The notes: a model not told the origin generated them from the letters alone. Positions 35,242 to 48,239 are shown, numbered from the stretch's first letter. The stretch: DNA of 64,000 bases from Dicaeum eximium (GCA_013396995.1 VWZP01009174.1:125631-189630); one strand, 5' to 3'. Program-made: numbers and translations.

Positions 35242-38200
35242 TTACAAATAGGTCAGATAATGAAAAGTAGCACTGACTACTTTTCCAGAACTTAAAAAGT
35301 GAACTAAAAAAAAAAAAAAGTTTAATGTTTTAATGAAGGTATTTTTTCCATGGAACATATTTTAGCCAGCTGAACTCCTCCCATTCCACCCCCACATTTT
35401 TTGGCAGTCAGCAGTCTGAAGCACTTAGAAAGCAGCAGACAATTTTTTTTTACAAGCAATTTCCTAATAAGTTACCGTTATAAAAAGATTTTGAAGTCAA
35501 CAAAGAATATTGTAAATTAACCCAAGCAAACAACCCTCTGCCCACAACCACATGCCTTTCTTAATACCTGCTTCCATGAATTTGATATCATCAGAATTTG
35601 AGATTAAAAGAACAGCTAATCAAAGCAATGGCAGTAGATGAAAGATATGAGGGCTTTTGAGTCCAGGCAAAACTCCTAAAGAATTCTCTCATGTGAGCAA
35701 TTGGCTGTCATGTTATTCCTATGACAGCCTTTGTGTGGAATTTGATTACAAGGGAAAGGCAATTTTGAAATGAGGATTTTTCCTTGTATTATCAGAAAAT
35801 TTTCCCATAGTTCACTTTTTCTTTTCAAATTTATTCATACAATGTGGGGGCAAGGTCCCAGTTTCAGAGAGGGAAGTAACATTTTTTATTCCTTGGGTTT
35901 CTTTTATCTTCATTTATAGAAATATTCTGAAAGTGCAAAAAACTAGAAAATTTCAGGTATTTGTCAGTTAAGATCTCTCAATCTACCATATGACTGCGTA
36001 GTTTTAACTCCCACATGATCTTGTTCACTGTTCTTGGTGGCAGATTACTACACAGCTATGCTTTAGTTGTGTAAATTCCAGTCCTGAATCACATGTCTTT
36101 TTTTGGCTTGTTTTCTTCAGTAAATACTATTCCATTCTTTTTTTCCCTGTTCAAACCTTAGGTAGCTATACAGAACTGAATGCTGCCACTTTAAATTAGT
36201 GTTTGAAAAATGCTTTACCACAGGAATTATCTACAATTGTGTGTGAATAAATGAGCAAGACAGGAAAAGAACCATGTCAAGTTTTTTCAAAAAATCTCCA
36301 ACTGCACAAATAGGCATCAGAGCAAAAGTGCATCTGATGGGTATGTATAACCTTTTGCTTCTTCAGAAATGTGAGGGGACAGGTTTATTTGCCAAAGCAA
36401 ATTAGAGTAGTTGTAATTTCACATTTCCACACAGACAGATCCCACTGGAACAAGTCAGAAACACACTCATTTATGCTTAAGCATTCCTTAATTTGATTTA
36501 GTCTGGAAGAAACATTTTGTCCCTGTTTGTGTGGTCATGGCAGTATGGAGGGAGTGGGGTGAGAGCTGTGGCTGGGATCAAACTCAACTATTATAAATGC
36601 TAAGTATGTAAATAGACTATGCTTTTGGCTATAAATGGGAAGTGGAAAGGATGCCTATGAGGTTCAGACTCAAAACAGTGGCTTGGCAGAAAACTGGGTT
36701 TAACCTTTTAACTCTACCATAAACTTCCTGAGTGAAACACTGTTTCCTTTGCGTTTCTTTTCCCTTAACATGTATGTAAGAAATAATCAGATTTTGTTTA
36801 TTTTAAATGAGTATTATGAAAAGAAGATCACTGCTTTATTCAAATGACTTTGTTATTAGATACAGTAACCTCAGAGGCCACATAACTTTGAAATGGGTAG
36901 TCACAAAGCTCAACCTAAGTGAGATAAAATTAATAGCATATTATTTAGCACTTGAAAAAACATAGCTATATAATACAGATGAGACCAGAATACAAGGCAT
37001 AGTTGGGAGGAACAAGGTTTACAAACTAGAAAGAATTTATTCTAGCTGTTCTCATCTCTGCAATCAGATTAATTTTGAATTAATCCATTGAGTAAGTGAA
37101 ACTGTTGCATAGTAACACTGTTGATTCATGAGTTAATAGTTTTTCAGACACTGTTTTTGTAACACTAAACAAGGGAGTATGTGTTTTATGTTTTGTCTAT
37201 TTGTGTCTTTTTTGTTGTCCCTGAACCACCATTCTTTTCTTCCCATAGAAATTTGGTTAAATGCCTTAAACTTCTGTTAGCAGTACAGGTTGGCATAATG
37301 GATGTCACTGAAAGCAAACTGCCTACAGGTCTAGTTAATTTCAGACATGAAGTAAATGTAGGGCTCTGGCTTTTCAAGGAGTAGTTATGCCAGACACAAA
37401 CCATAAAATATGACTTAGTAAGTGAATCAAGTGGCTGGATCTAATAATGCACAGCTTGAGGTACTGTGACCCATGCTGTGAACATATGTGAACAAACATA
37501 GCACCCAGTGGCCATTGCTTCAGAATGGCCTACACCAGGAATACTATTCCTGGAATAAGTGACTTAAGTTCTTAGAAATCTGTGTTTCTGGGCATATTTT
37601 TCCCTTGTGCTACACATAATGTGATATCCAACATCTGGCAGTAGACAGGTTGCTACTTGAGTTTTGTGTCCCAAAACACACAGATCTGGGAAAGAAGAGA
37701 TAATGACTGCTTCAGAAACCTCTGTGGGAAAACACTTTTCCAGAAAAACATAAACAAAATGAAAACAAAGTTTACAGACATCTAAGAAACTTTTGGGAAG
37801 GAAAAATAACAAACAAATCATCATCAGCTGATAAATGAGTCAGAAGTCAGTGACCTCCTATTGCAAAAAATGGGTGAGACTAGGCCAACACTGGCTTGTT
37901 TTTGATTCATGAGTCTGAGACTTGACCTTGCATTGAAGGGTGAGTAGCTGGACACATATAGACTGATGTTCTCTGTGATAGAACCCTTGCAATCTCATTT
38001 ATATGGCGATTAAAACAGCAACTGCTGTTTTAATCACCATATAAATGAAGTCCTAGTGAAGTTCTGACCAAATCATTGAGAGTGATCACAAAAACTGTGA
38101 AGAAGTTTCTGCAGTTTTTCAAAGGAGAGGGAAAACTTTGGACTATACAGAAAGTAATGTGTTTTCCATCTTTAATTTGTTGTACAATTGCTTGCAGTAA

Positions 38201-39330
38201 AATGATAAACCAAAAACCACTAGTTTTCAGCTGAGATATTCAAGACCCTCTGCTGTCTTGTTCTATGACCTGAAGTAGAGCGGGCATCCCCAAAATAGAG
38301 ACTTTCTTTATTGCAAGGGCTTCACATCTTCTCTACCAAACACATCTAATACAGCTGCTTTTATGCCAAACACTTGTTTTATTGTTAACCTTGTTTTCCC
38401 AAAGTGCATTTCTTTGTTTAAGCCCATCTGCCTGTCTGACAAGGCAATTGCAAACCTTCTGAGGCTGGGATTTGTGTCTCTACTTGTCTGCATAATGCCT
38501 AGGACATTCCATTTGCCATTTTCGACCAGACACTTATGCACAGCAGCTTCAGTTAAGAACAATAGTTAACTCCTTCTCCTGTTTGTTACAGAATGAGAGG
38601 TATAGGGATGGCTAGCAGCTAACTGTATACTGTACTTCTTTCTACAAATTGTGAGTTTTTTTATTTTTCTTCAGTTAATTTGTGGTGTGTTTGGTACTTC
38701 GTAGTTACAGCCATGCCAATCTGAATTAGTTATGCAAGTTACACAATGTAAGCTTGCCTCAGATACTTAATTTTAAGAGAAAGTCAGCTGTTCTTTGATA
38801 CATGACCTTTTTTCTCTAGTCTTATAGATCTATAGTTGCTGATCATTGTTCTTGAAGTACGGACCTAATAACTCTGTTGTCAGAAACCTGGAAGGCATTA
38901 GCATCACGAGACATTCTTCTTTTATTCTGACTAAGCAGGAATATAATTGCACACATGGCTCTGTGGAGCATGAGTACAAAATAATGGCTTTCCTCTCTAA
39001 TATCAATTCTCCAGTTAGGCTTCTGGTTTGGTAATTGTTGGTGTCAGTGCTCCTCAGTCTAAAATCTGGTAGAGTGTTTCCCTTTCCTTTTACTTCAATA
39101 GTTTCTTCCTTTGTCTGTTCTTTGAATATTGAATCTAATTTCCAAACCCCTAAATTAAAAACCAATATGATCTTTTAGCAACCCTGGCAAATACTTGTTG
39201 ATCTGCTTCTATGTGTACATGTATTGTAGTACAGGCTTTTTAATAAAGAATCATTTTATTACATAATCAATCCTTCCAATAGATATTTTTTGACATTGCC
39301 TGGCTGCCAAATCCTCACCCAGCTGTTCTT
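35242..39330. other. Intergenic, nothing recognised except a hairpin
   Basis: About 4 kb of AT-rich DNA. It contains the long hairpin at 37996-38047 and no recognised repeat family or gene. Confidence 0.5.
37996..38047. repeat. Near-perfect 25-bp hairpin with 2-base loop
   Basis: The arms are 37996-38020 and 38023-38047, with the loop AC. They pair over 25 bp with one mismatch. The mismatch is C-A if the plus strand is read and G-T, i.e. a wobble pair, if the minus strand is transcribed. Core: GATTAAAACAGCA, AC, TGCTGTTTTAATC. No poly(A) tail, terminal motif or target duplication is evident. It could be a tiny palindromic insertion or a small hairpin RNA precursor; sequence alone does not decide. 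Confidence 0.9.
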
Positions 39331-39339
39331 TTTTGTGCA

Positions 39340-39650
39340 TCCTACTTAACTGGACAGGGGGCCAAAATGACAAAAAATATTGTGGGTCAAGGCAAAGACA
39401 AGGAGGTCACATAGTAATTACTATCACAGGCAAAACAGACTTGACTTGGGGAAAGTTAATTCAACCTGTTTCTTCCTTTTTCCCCTCATCACCCCACTGC
39501 TGCCCATTCTCAGCTGTGCTTCCCCAGTGATGCTCAAGGCTGGGGAGCTGAGAGGCATTGGGGCAGCTGGAGCCATCTGGAACGAGTCCTGTTTGGCCTG
39601 GGGTAGCCCAGGCCTCTCCTCTTCCAGAGAGCACACCTGGGCACTTGCAC
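39340..39650 (-). mobile_element. LTR fragment, tentative
   Basis: The block GGTCACATAGTAATTACTAT, then CACAGGCAAAACAGACTTGA, then CTTGGGGAAAGTTAATT resembles the R/U5 area of the LTR family of 16190-18410 in antisense, and continues with the expected C-rich stretch. It is diverged and truncated. Confidence 0.45.
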
Positions 39651-41380
39651 ATGGTAAATACTGCCAGTAGATTTGTGTGTCTGTTTCCTTTTAAACAGTA
39701 CAAAGCAGAACTGAGTACATATTTGTAGTGTAAATCACAGTTTAGCAAAGATATTATCTGACTTGGCTCAATCAGAGCTAACTCTAAATGTTAAAAAAAG
39801 CCCAACTGTGTCAAATTAACTCATATGTGATATGAATTAGTGTTGATACTCATGCTGACTTCTCTAAAGTTACATTGGTTGATTCACACTGTCCTCGGTA
39901 CAGACTTATTTTTGACTCACTGAGACAGTGAGTACAGAATAACTGTATTGTGTCTGGTTGTTTTCTTTCTTACTATGAAATCTTGACAGGATGCTCAAAT
40001 AAGGACATGCAGTATTAGTACAGACAAAGAGAGTAAAGGAAGCTGGGCCTTAGAGCTCCATCTTGATTTGAAGAGGAGCTCGGTATCAGGCTGTATTTGA
40101 AGGCCAGGTTAAGTAGATTGAAGTACTTATTACTTCGTGAAGCCGTAGACTAATGAAGTATGTATTTCTTGCTTGCCACTGAGAAGATTTTCTATGTTAT
40201 TTTTAATTAGCTTTTACACATGGGTAAATATCTATTTCATGATGAACAGAGTCATAGCACATGGCTTCAGTAATGCCAAGGAACTACATAAGTTCCTGCT
40301 TAGAGTAATAGGTATCCACTCTGCTTCCCTGGGGTATGCTGATGACTCTGCCAAAAACTATGGATGTGTGGAGAAAAAAGAATATTTCCTCATGATTGCA
40401 GCTTTACAGACATAACAATGCCGCGTATTTAAAACCTGTTCTGCAGTGACACGGAGTTAAAGACAGACTAAATGATCTTATGGGTCTTTTCCAACCTAAA
40501 TATTTCTAAGAGTCTATATATGACTGCACAGTTATTGAGAAATATGCCATTTTCTGCAGAGGAAGGAGGACTGAGAATTTTGGTTACTTCAAGCTTTAAA
40601 TTTTTCTAGTTTCTGAGAGCAAATATGTCTATATAATTTAACAGTATCTTCAAAAGAGAATAACCTCCAGTCTGAAGGCAAAATTGAATAATTTTTTCCT
40701 CAATCTCCTCTCGCTCATCTATTAATTGATGAAAGTGTTTACAGCAGTCTTGGCATCAAATTATAGTATCACAAATGGGGCCTAGTGACTGGTTCAAATT
40801 AAAGGTCATGGAATAGGACTTATATGTCTACAATTAAATGTTTTCACAAATAATTGTAAAATGGTGAAGTCAGTATCCTAGAAGTGTGAGAACCCTATTT
40901 ATTTAGGAAGTGGTAAATGTGCAAAACTACACAGCACCAGACACAATGTTTTAGAACTGTAAAAATATAGTCACAGTGTCCCCACTGGGACACAATAACC
41001 AGCATAATTGGTAAGTATACTTGTATACTTTTTTCATACATATTTGTAGGTTGTTTGGATATAAAAGAAGGAAGAAAACAATGGTTACTTTAGCTTTGTT
41101 AATGACATGTCATAATAGTAAGTTTTAAATAAGATGTATTTTTAAAAACAGTTTGATGACATAACTGTTCCTGCTGAAGCCTTTGATTATTGTATTCATA
41201 GGAATAAAGCTTAACTAACTAAATAAATATATTTGATAGTTGCTTCACATAGTATATCTGTGCAATTAATACCATAACAGAGCTTACATAGATGCCTATA
41301 AAAAATGTCTGCAAACATCCTGAAAATCAAACCCTACTGAACCTTGATGGTATTAAAAGAAATAATCCAGGTGAGTTTCC
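39651..41380. other. Intergenic with a CR1 tail
   Basis: AT-rich DNA with one short CR1 3' remnant at about 40460-40517 and nothing else recognised. Confidence 0.45.
40460..40517 (+). mobile_element. CR1 LINE 3'-tail remnant
   Basis: GACTAAATGATCTTATGGGT then CTTTTCCAACCTAAATATTT matches the last bases of CR1 before its tail. About 60 bp, old. Confidence 0.65.
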
Positions 41381-41386
41381 ACTCTT

Positions 41387-42463
41387 CATGGTACTGTGGA
41401 TTGATCCTGTCTGGATGCTAGGTGTCCACCAAAGCTGCTCCATCACTTCCCTCCACAAGTAGATAGGAGAGAGAAAATAGTGCAAAAGGTTCATGTGTTG
41501 AGATAAGGACAGGGAGAGATCACTTACCAAATACCACCATGGGCAAGAGAGACTGAATGTGAGAATTCTGATTGAATTTATTGCCAACAAAATCCAAGCA
41601 GATAATGAGAAGTAAAATAAATCTTAAAATTACTTTCCCCTANCCCCTCCCCCCCCCCCCCCCCCAAGAGACTCTCCCTCCTCCTCCTGCCTAGTGGCAT
41701 AGGAAGATAGGAAATGTGGGTTATCATAGGTTCATCATAGTTGGTCCTGCTGCTGCTCAGGGAAAAGAGTCCTTCCTCTGCTCCAGCATGGGATCCCTTT
41801 CACAGGAGACAGTTCTCCTTGAACTTCTCCAATGTCAATCCATCCCATGGGCAGCAGTACTTCACAAACTGCTCCAACATGGGTCACTTTTCCATGGGCC
41901 ACAGTCCTTCAGGCACAACCTGCCCTAGCGTTAGGCCCCCACAGGGTCACAGGAAACCTGCTCTAGTGTGATCTCCTCCCTCCACAGGTCTGCAGATCCC
42001 TGTCAGGAGCCTGCTCCAGCACAGGATTCCGATGGGTTTGCAGCCTCTTTTGGTCATCTATCTGCTCCAGCATGGGTCTCCTCCATGGGATGCAGGTGAA
42101 TCTCTGCACTCGTATTGACCTCCATGGGCTCAGCTGCTTCACCATGGTCTTCATGGACTGCAGAGGAATCCCAGTTTCAGCACTTGGAGCACCTCTTCCC
42201 CCTCCTTCTCCAAGGACCTTGGTGTCTGCAGAGTTGCCACTCACATATTGTCACTCCTCTCTCCTCTGGCTTCAATTACATCTCCACAATAATTTTTTTC
42301 TTCTTCCTTTATATGTTATCACAGAGGCATTACTACCAGTTCTGTTTGGCACAGCCTTGGCCAGTGGTGGGTGTGTCTTGGAGCCAGCTGGTATAGGCTG
42401 TGCTGGACATGGAGGAAACTTCTAGCAGCTTCTCACAGCAGGCACCTCTGGAGCAAACCCTAT
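41387..42463 (-). mobile_element. ERVL-type LTR, minus strand, diverged
   Basis: Same family as the split LTR at 16190-18410, opposite strand. Landmarks are CTGTCTGGATGCTAGGTGTCC near the start, GGACAGGGAGAGATCACTTA, TTGAATTTATTGCCAAC (antisense poly(A) region), the many CTGCTCCA-CA-GG blocks from 41860 to 42140, and TTATCACAGAGGCATTACTA. Both ends are degraded and no target duplication was found. The poly(C) run with an N at 41643 lies inside. Confidence 0.78.
41643..41665. repeat. Poly(C) tract with one N
   Basis: A single unknown base followed by CCCCTCC and about 15 more C. The homopolymer is a likely source of the uncertain call. Confidence 0.9.
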
Positions 42464-43634
42464 CCATAATGTCGGGCCCAGAATTCTTGCAATGTGTATC
42501 TGAATAGCTTATTTTTCACTCCCAGGGAGATATTTAAGTGATTTTTCCAGAACCAGTGTTTTGAGCTATAGCTAATCAGTTATCCCATTTTAAATTCTGG
42601 CCATTTCTTTTTTCCCAGCATCAAGTAGTGTCTTGTGAAATAAACATTTCTCTTTGTAAATCACATTCAGGGTGCCTAATAGTATTTTAGTTGCCATTTG
42701 CTGACTGATCATTGAAAGACTTAATCTAGTTGAAAAGCCCCTGGACAGTAGCACGTCAATAGTATTTCTACTCTTGCTAATTGTGTTCTCATGTTTGTTA
42801 CGTATAGAACTACTTTTGGAACCCAGGGCACAGAGAATGTTTCTCTGTCTGTCCTGAGATGTCCTGATCCCCTGCAGGACACTGCTTTTAACCTTCATCC
42901 ATGGAGAAAGCTTCTAAGACTTTGGGATGAATTGTAATCTACAACTGTGTGAATTAGATAGCGGTAGACAGTAATACGGTTTATCACAGGGTGAAAAATT
43001 TAGAGTTTTGAGATTTTAGTATGGAAGTAAATAGAAGCCAAGATGGAGGATTCTGGCCATTATCTCATCTCCTTCTTGTTCTTCATCCACTCCATTTTCT
43101 GCAGTGTTGGTAACACAAAGTGATTGGCTAGATAGAGTCGCAATGCAGATGTTACGTGAACAGACAAATAATTAGTTATTGGTAAAAAGGTAGAAATAAA
43201 GTATGTTCTAAGAGTTAATTGGACAAAATAGCTTTAAAACACCTTGAATCTGTGTGTCTTGTGACTTTTGGTGCCTTTCTCCTTGTACGCTGTCTGGTAT
43301 GTAGATGGCATACTGAACTTCTGATAAGAGAAAAATAAACAATAAGCTGAAGACCGAAAATACCAAGAGTCCCGTCCCCCTCTCATTCCTCACAAAGAAC
43401 CCACAAGGGGAAGCCCCCTCAGAGGGCCCACGGTGGGGGGGGGGGAGGGCCACAAACTACACTGGCTTTTCCCCTTTTTCCCCTGCTGTCTTTTCTTCTG
43501 ATATCTAAACTTTTTTTCACCACTTTTAGTTTTCCTTACCACAGGTAAAATAGGTCCAATTTTTTCTACATTTTAAATTAAACCAAAGGCTGTGCACACG
43601 TCTCAAGGAGTTAAGATAGATTAAAGACTTGTTT
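42464..43634. other. Intergenic, nothing recognised
   Basis: Mixed-composition DNA with a poly(G) run at about 43435-43445. No gene or repeat family was recognised. Confidence 0.45.
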
Positions 43635-44497
43635 GTTTGTGTCTTGGGGTGATTTTATGGTGATACTCTATCCCCTAATGTTCTGCTCTATGCCCACAAA
43701 TGGTTGCTGTAGTTTTAAGGTAGGTCCTGGGGAGGGGTGGGAGCCCTGAGGGCTCTTGCACAGGCTTTGTTCCAAGCCTCACTCCAGGGCATGCTCGGTG
43801 CCATGTGGACTGACGTTACTGTGTTGCTTAGCTAGCTTGGTTTTTTGTTAGCTTAAGCAAGAAGTTTCTTTCCCCTTTTCCATGGCCTTGGAGACTGCGA
43901 TCCTTTGTCGGCTTTTGTTTTTTTCTTTAACTGTTCAGCTTGGTTTTGGTCCAAGATCAGAGAGGTGATCGGCCAGGGATCTACAGAAAGCCGTGAGGAG
44001 TTGCTCCATCCCAGTCTAGACCTTGGGAAAAGCCCACACAGCAAAAGAAAGGAACCTGAATCCACTAACTTTGTCTTCTGTGAGGAGGAGACCAGCATTG
44101 GAGATTCACCAGGTTCCATTCCGTTTTTCTTTTTTTCTGGAGCTGCTGCATGAACCTTTTTGCCTTCCCTGAGACAAAAGCTGGCACCATTTTGTTCCTC
44201 CCTGCCAGGTGGCCAGCCAGTTTTTCTTCCCCTGGCACTTTGGGGGGTTTTTTTGTTGTTGTTTCAGTGTGTGTGTGTGTAGGGGGAATACGGCTCTGAT
44301 ATTTAATATCTAGAATTTATTTTGTGTGTGTGCCATGCAGGCACTTATTTTGTCGATAAACAATTGGGGTTTTTTTTCACTTTCACACTCTAATACTAAT
44401 TTCTTATCAGTGAGGAGAGATTGCTGAAACCCTTTTCTTTAGAGGAAACATTCCAGAGTATTTTCTCCAAAACTTATCTCTAAACCAAGACAGTTTG
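43635..44497 (+). mobile_element. Solo LTR with GTTTG target duplication
   Basis: The LTR begins TGTCTTGGGGTGATTTTATG at 43640 and ends TCTAAACCAAGACA at 44492, 853 bp. The flanks are GTTTG at 43635-43639 and GTTTG at 44493-44497, a perfect 5-bp target duplication. The ends form a TGTCTTGG/CCAAGACA inverted repeat. A GATAAACA motif near 44356 serves as the likely poly(A) signal. No internal retroviral sequence remains, so it is a solo LTR left by recombination. The two frames of about 85 codons inside are chance. Confidence 0.93.
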
Positions 44498-45960
44498 CTT
44501 AATTCTTAAATTGGTACTGTTTTCAAAAAAAATATTTTCTGTATGAATATTTGTATTTCACAGATAAATCTATTTCTCTTAATTTTATATACAGTTCTTA
44601 CCAACTGACCAATACAGGAAAATATTAGTTGTTTATAAATCTGAGGAAACAACTGTCCCTTTTTTTTTTTTTTTTAAACCAGAAAGCATTCACTGTGTAA
44701 GGAGTAGGATTTCTTTATTATAGTTATGTTAAATATAGGAAAACAATTGTATACATTTTGTTGCAACGTGAGAGGTTTAAGAGAAAGATAGGAAACACAA
44801 TTACTGCCTTGAATATTTTATTGTGAAACGAACATGATTTGGGAATCTCTGACATGGATTTCACCCAGTTCCTAAATGGCATCTCTATAATGGTGTTTCC
44901 TACAATACCTGACTATAAAATGTTCTTTCTTATGAAATAAGGCACAGAAGCCTGCAATGACATTCTGGTATTTCAGTTGTCTAGCCATTTGGACCACCAA
45001 GCATGGTAAAAATATAGTTCTATGAACTGTATATTCTCTGTGTTTGTATTGTGAGAGGAGGCTCACAAGCCTGCACAATATAGAGTGCTTAAGGTTTACA
45101 GGAGCACAGCAACCCCCTACATATGTGGAAACATGGGCAATTTGCTGTGAAGCAAAGAGAGTGAAACATCAGGACTTGTACCTAGAAATACCTTTCTAGG
45201 GGTCAGAGAGTACCATGCTTCGTAAGCTATGTTTAAACCTTTTATATATCTTATTATTATAACCACTGTGTTTTTCTTCTTCCTCATTTGAACCAAAATA
45301 TCAAAATAATATATTTGATATCCAAATGATGCATTAATTTCTTGGTATTTTAAAGTCTGGGCAGAATTGCCTTGAAGGTCTAGCTGATTTGGGGCTCTAT
45401 CACATGTTAGTGGTGTCATTAATGAGCTGGTCATTGCACAGATTAACTCTGTATCTCTGGCTTTTTTGCCATCTTTAGTAAAGAGAAGAGCAGATCTCAA
45501 AACTTTTATATTGCATGCTTGCCTGGCACATTATACAATAGTATCTGCTAGCCTCCATCCCCTATATGAAAGAATGGAAAAGAGGACCCCTCTGGGGTCT
45601 CACAGGGAAATGATGAGTATAAATTCACTAAATACTGGGTTATGGAGTGCTATAAGCATGTCAGGATTTCTAGGAGTTTTGTGGAGACTAAATTTCTTTT
45701 TGGGTTCTGAAACTGAAATTCAAGTGGAATTTGAGCCACCTTGTGCTACTGTGTAGCTGTAATTCACATTCATGCTGTTTAAAAATGCGTGAAAAAACCT
45801 GATGCAGTAACTTTGTCAAACCGCAATGCTTGGCCAAAATTATTTCTTAGTGAAAGCATTTAAAAGATTTTTTAAACCAGCAAATGCAAATCTTGATTTG
45901 TTTAACCTGCAACTGGCATACTGTTCCCCTCTTATTCAAACATTTGTGTCTAATGGACTG
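44498..45960. other. Intergenic, nothing recognised
   Basis: AT-rich DNA with a poly(T) run at about 44661-44675. The 127-codon minus frame at 45117-45500 has no recognisable domain. Confidence 0.45.
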
Positions 45961-46308
45961 ATGTAATGTCACAGCAGAGACAGACGTGACACCCCAAGGT
46001 TCAAGTGGCAATAGCGATCTTTATTGTTCACAGCTCATATTTATACGGTGTTCAAAAACCGCGTGTTCAATCTCTATTGGCTAGTAACTTGTTGCTACCC
46101 AGCTCACTGGCCAAGAGCTGCCTGCGTAGGTGCTCACCAAAGATTGGCCAGTATCCGTTCCTTGCAGTTAAGTCCTTATGTTTTTTCAGTGCTTTCTTCC
46201 TTAAAGATGCTTACTTCCTTTTCTCATGGGTACAGGCTGATCAAATCAAGGTCAAGGTTATTTGTGTCTGTGAGGCCTTCAGGCCAGCAGTTAGCCACCA
46301 CAATCTAA
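45961..46308 (-). mobile_element. ERVK-type LTR (336 bp) with 6-bp target duplication
   Basis: On the minus strand it starts TGTGGTGGCTAACTGCTGG at 46302 and ends GTCTCTGCTGTGACA at 45967, with AATAAA (antisense 46020-46025) about 55 bases before the end. The flanks are ATGTAA (45961-45966) and ATCTAA (46303-46308), five of six matching; six is the usual duplication for class II ERVs. It is related to the LTR at 20845-21091. Confidence 0.85.
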
Positions 46309-47292
46309 AAGACGTTTTCTCTGTTTGTGACTTTCTTGTGGCATAAATAAGTAGCAGTTAAGGCCATTTATTGGTTAAATTCCAGTACATTTTGGTAAAG
46401 TAAATGGATGTATATATTAGCAAAGGTAATGTATATATTAGAAAAAGTAAGAAATGCATAAAGCAAGGAAATAGCTACAAACTAACACTATAAAGTTCAC
46501 TTGGATTCAGGACTGGGTGACTTCCATCTGGGGAAAACTCTCATAATGAAATATTGCACACTCCACACCAACATGGAAAATCCAAGGGCATGTCTGCCAT
46601 GTTAGCCAAAAGTGTAAGCACAGTGTAGGCAGGGCTATTTGAGCCTGTGTTAATCTGGGTAGCAATAGAAATTTCTTCCAGAACTGTACGCAAGTCTTGT
46701 ATTGCTGCTATTATATGAATTCATATTCTCAGACATCCCAAACCTATCTAATCGCTCTCTCCTGCTGGCAGGTTTTCATTCCAGTGTTTCTATCTAACCA
46801 GGTAATTTCCTATGTAGTTGTAGGAGTAAGCCTTGCTACATTATCAGTGTAGGGAGAGGTCAAATGAGTAGTATTTTGAAAGGAGTGGGGAATGTGTTGA
46901 TGATAGAAATTATTGAGAGTGGGTAGCATGAACAAGACTTTCCCTCTCCAATGCTCTCATTTAAAAGTTAGGCTTGTTCACTGCAAGTCCTGAAGCTGCA
47001 ATCTTCAAAAACGGAATTGTTCATAAATTTCTCCTAGTACATTTTAGGTGTTTTTAACATATTTGCTAGGTTCAGTAGGCCTCCTCATGCTATGAACACC
47101 CTTCAGATTACACTGCTTCTCAAACTTCAAGTTTTATGTCCTCTTTCCTTCTCTGAGGATTAATTCTCCAGGTTTAAGAAGTAAGAACAGACTAAGGTGT
47201 CATAGAGCTGACCATTTGGTTAGAATAATTTTCTTTGTAGTAGCTAGTATATGGCTATGTTCTGGATTTGTGTTCAAGGCAGTGTTGATAAT
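46309..47292. other. Intergenic, nothing recognised
   Basis: AT-rich DNA between two LTRs. No gene or repeat family was recognised. Confidence 0.45.
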
Positions 47293-47573
47293 TGTCATAG
47301 TTTAATCTCAGCTAACCATGCAGCTGCTTGCTTACTCCTGCAAGGGGATGGGGAGAGAATTGGAAAAGTGGGAAAACTCCTGGGTTGAGATAATTTAACA
47401 GGGAAAGCAAAATCAACACATACAAGTGAAGAAAAATAAGGAATTAATTCACCACTTCTCGTGAGCAGCAGGTGTTCAGCCATTTCCAGGGGAACAGAGT
47501 CCCATCATGTGTAATTGTGGCTTGGGAAAACAAATGATACAGAATGAATAAGTGTCCCATGCCGCTATAAAAG
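47293..47573 (-). mobile_element. LTR 3' part, minus strand
   Basis: Plus-strand reading TGTCATAGTTTAATCTCAGC, GGGATGGGGAGAGAATTGG, GGGTTGAGATAATTTAACAG and CACCACTTCTCGTGAGCAGC is the antisense of a common avian ERV LTR 3' end. It breaks off near 47573, where unrelated GC-rich sequence begins. Confidence 0.75.
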
Positions 47574-48239
47574 TGGGAGTCGAGGAGGATTCTTTTGGTA
47601 GATTTCTTGGACAAAAATAAAGCGCGAACGCGTCAGTATTTTATCTGAGAACCATTTATTGGTTAAGTGTTCATATTAAACCATAAAGATTAAGTGTTCA
47701 TATTAAACGGGGATAGGAAAAGGAGCAGAGAGAGAGGAAAGAGAGAGAGGCAAAGAAACAGATGACAGGGGACAGCGTTACCACAAAGACCCCAGCTCTT
47801 TGTCACCATCGGCTTAGCGTGCTGTGAACCGCGATGCATTTGCGCAGCTCCCGTGGTGGGCAGGGCACGATTTCCAAACAGTAGCAGGCTGCATGTTCCT
47901 TTCATCGGTGGGGAACAGGCTGCCGTGGCCACGGACTCAGTCCTGGAGCAGCTGCAGGCTCCCAGAGTCGAAGCGCGATGGCTGCAGGCACAATCGAGCA
48001 CGGACGGCTGCAGGCTGGTGGCTGCTGGCCAGTGCTGTGGCGAGTTGGTGTGGCGAGCAGCGCAGGAAACACGGCGGGGGCAGCGGGCTGCAGCGGCACC
48101 TGCTCCATTGAGGAGGCAGCGGAGCACAGGATCGTTGCAATAATAAATTGGTTTACGGGAACGATGAAGCAGAAACACAGAGAGGAAAGGCAAGGCAGGA
48201 GGAGGGGAGGCCAAACACAGTCTTCATAGGAATCTTTCA
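47574..48239 (-). mobile_element. GC-rich LTR-like segment
   Basis: On the minus strand it runs from TGAAAGATTCCTATGAAGAC at 48239 to the TCCTCCTCGACTCCCA end near 47574. AATAAATGG (antisense of about 47655-47661) is a suitable poly(A) signal near the 3' end. A short direct repeat, TTAAGTGTTCATATTAAA, occurs at 47663 and 47691. The 174-codon minus frame (47690-48214) is low-complexity LTR sequence with no known domain. Ends are provisional; no target duplication was seen. Confidence 0.5.

Noticed and set aside
38830..39165. 111-codon minus frame
   Set aside because: No recognised domain, no splice or promoter support, and AT-rich surroundings.
47690..48214. 174-codon minus-strand frame with hydrophobic C-terminus
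   Set aside because: Lies within an LTR-like segment; translation is biased by GC and CT-rich repeats and matches nothing known.
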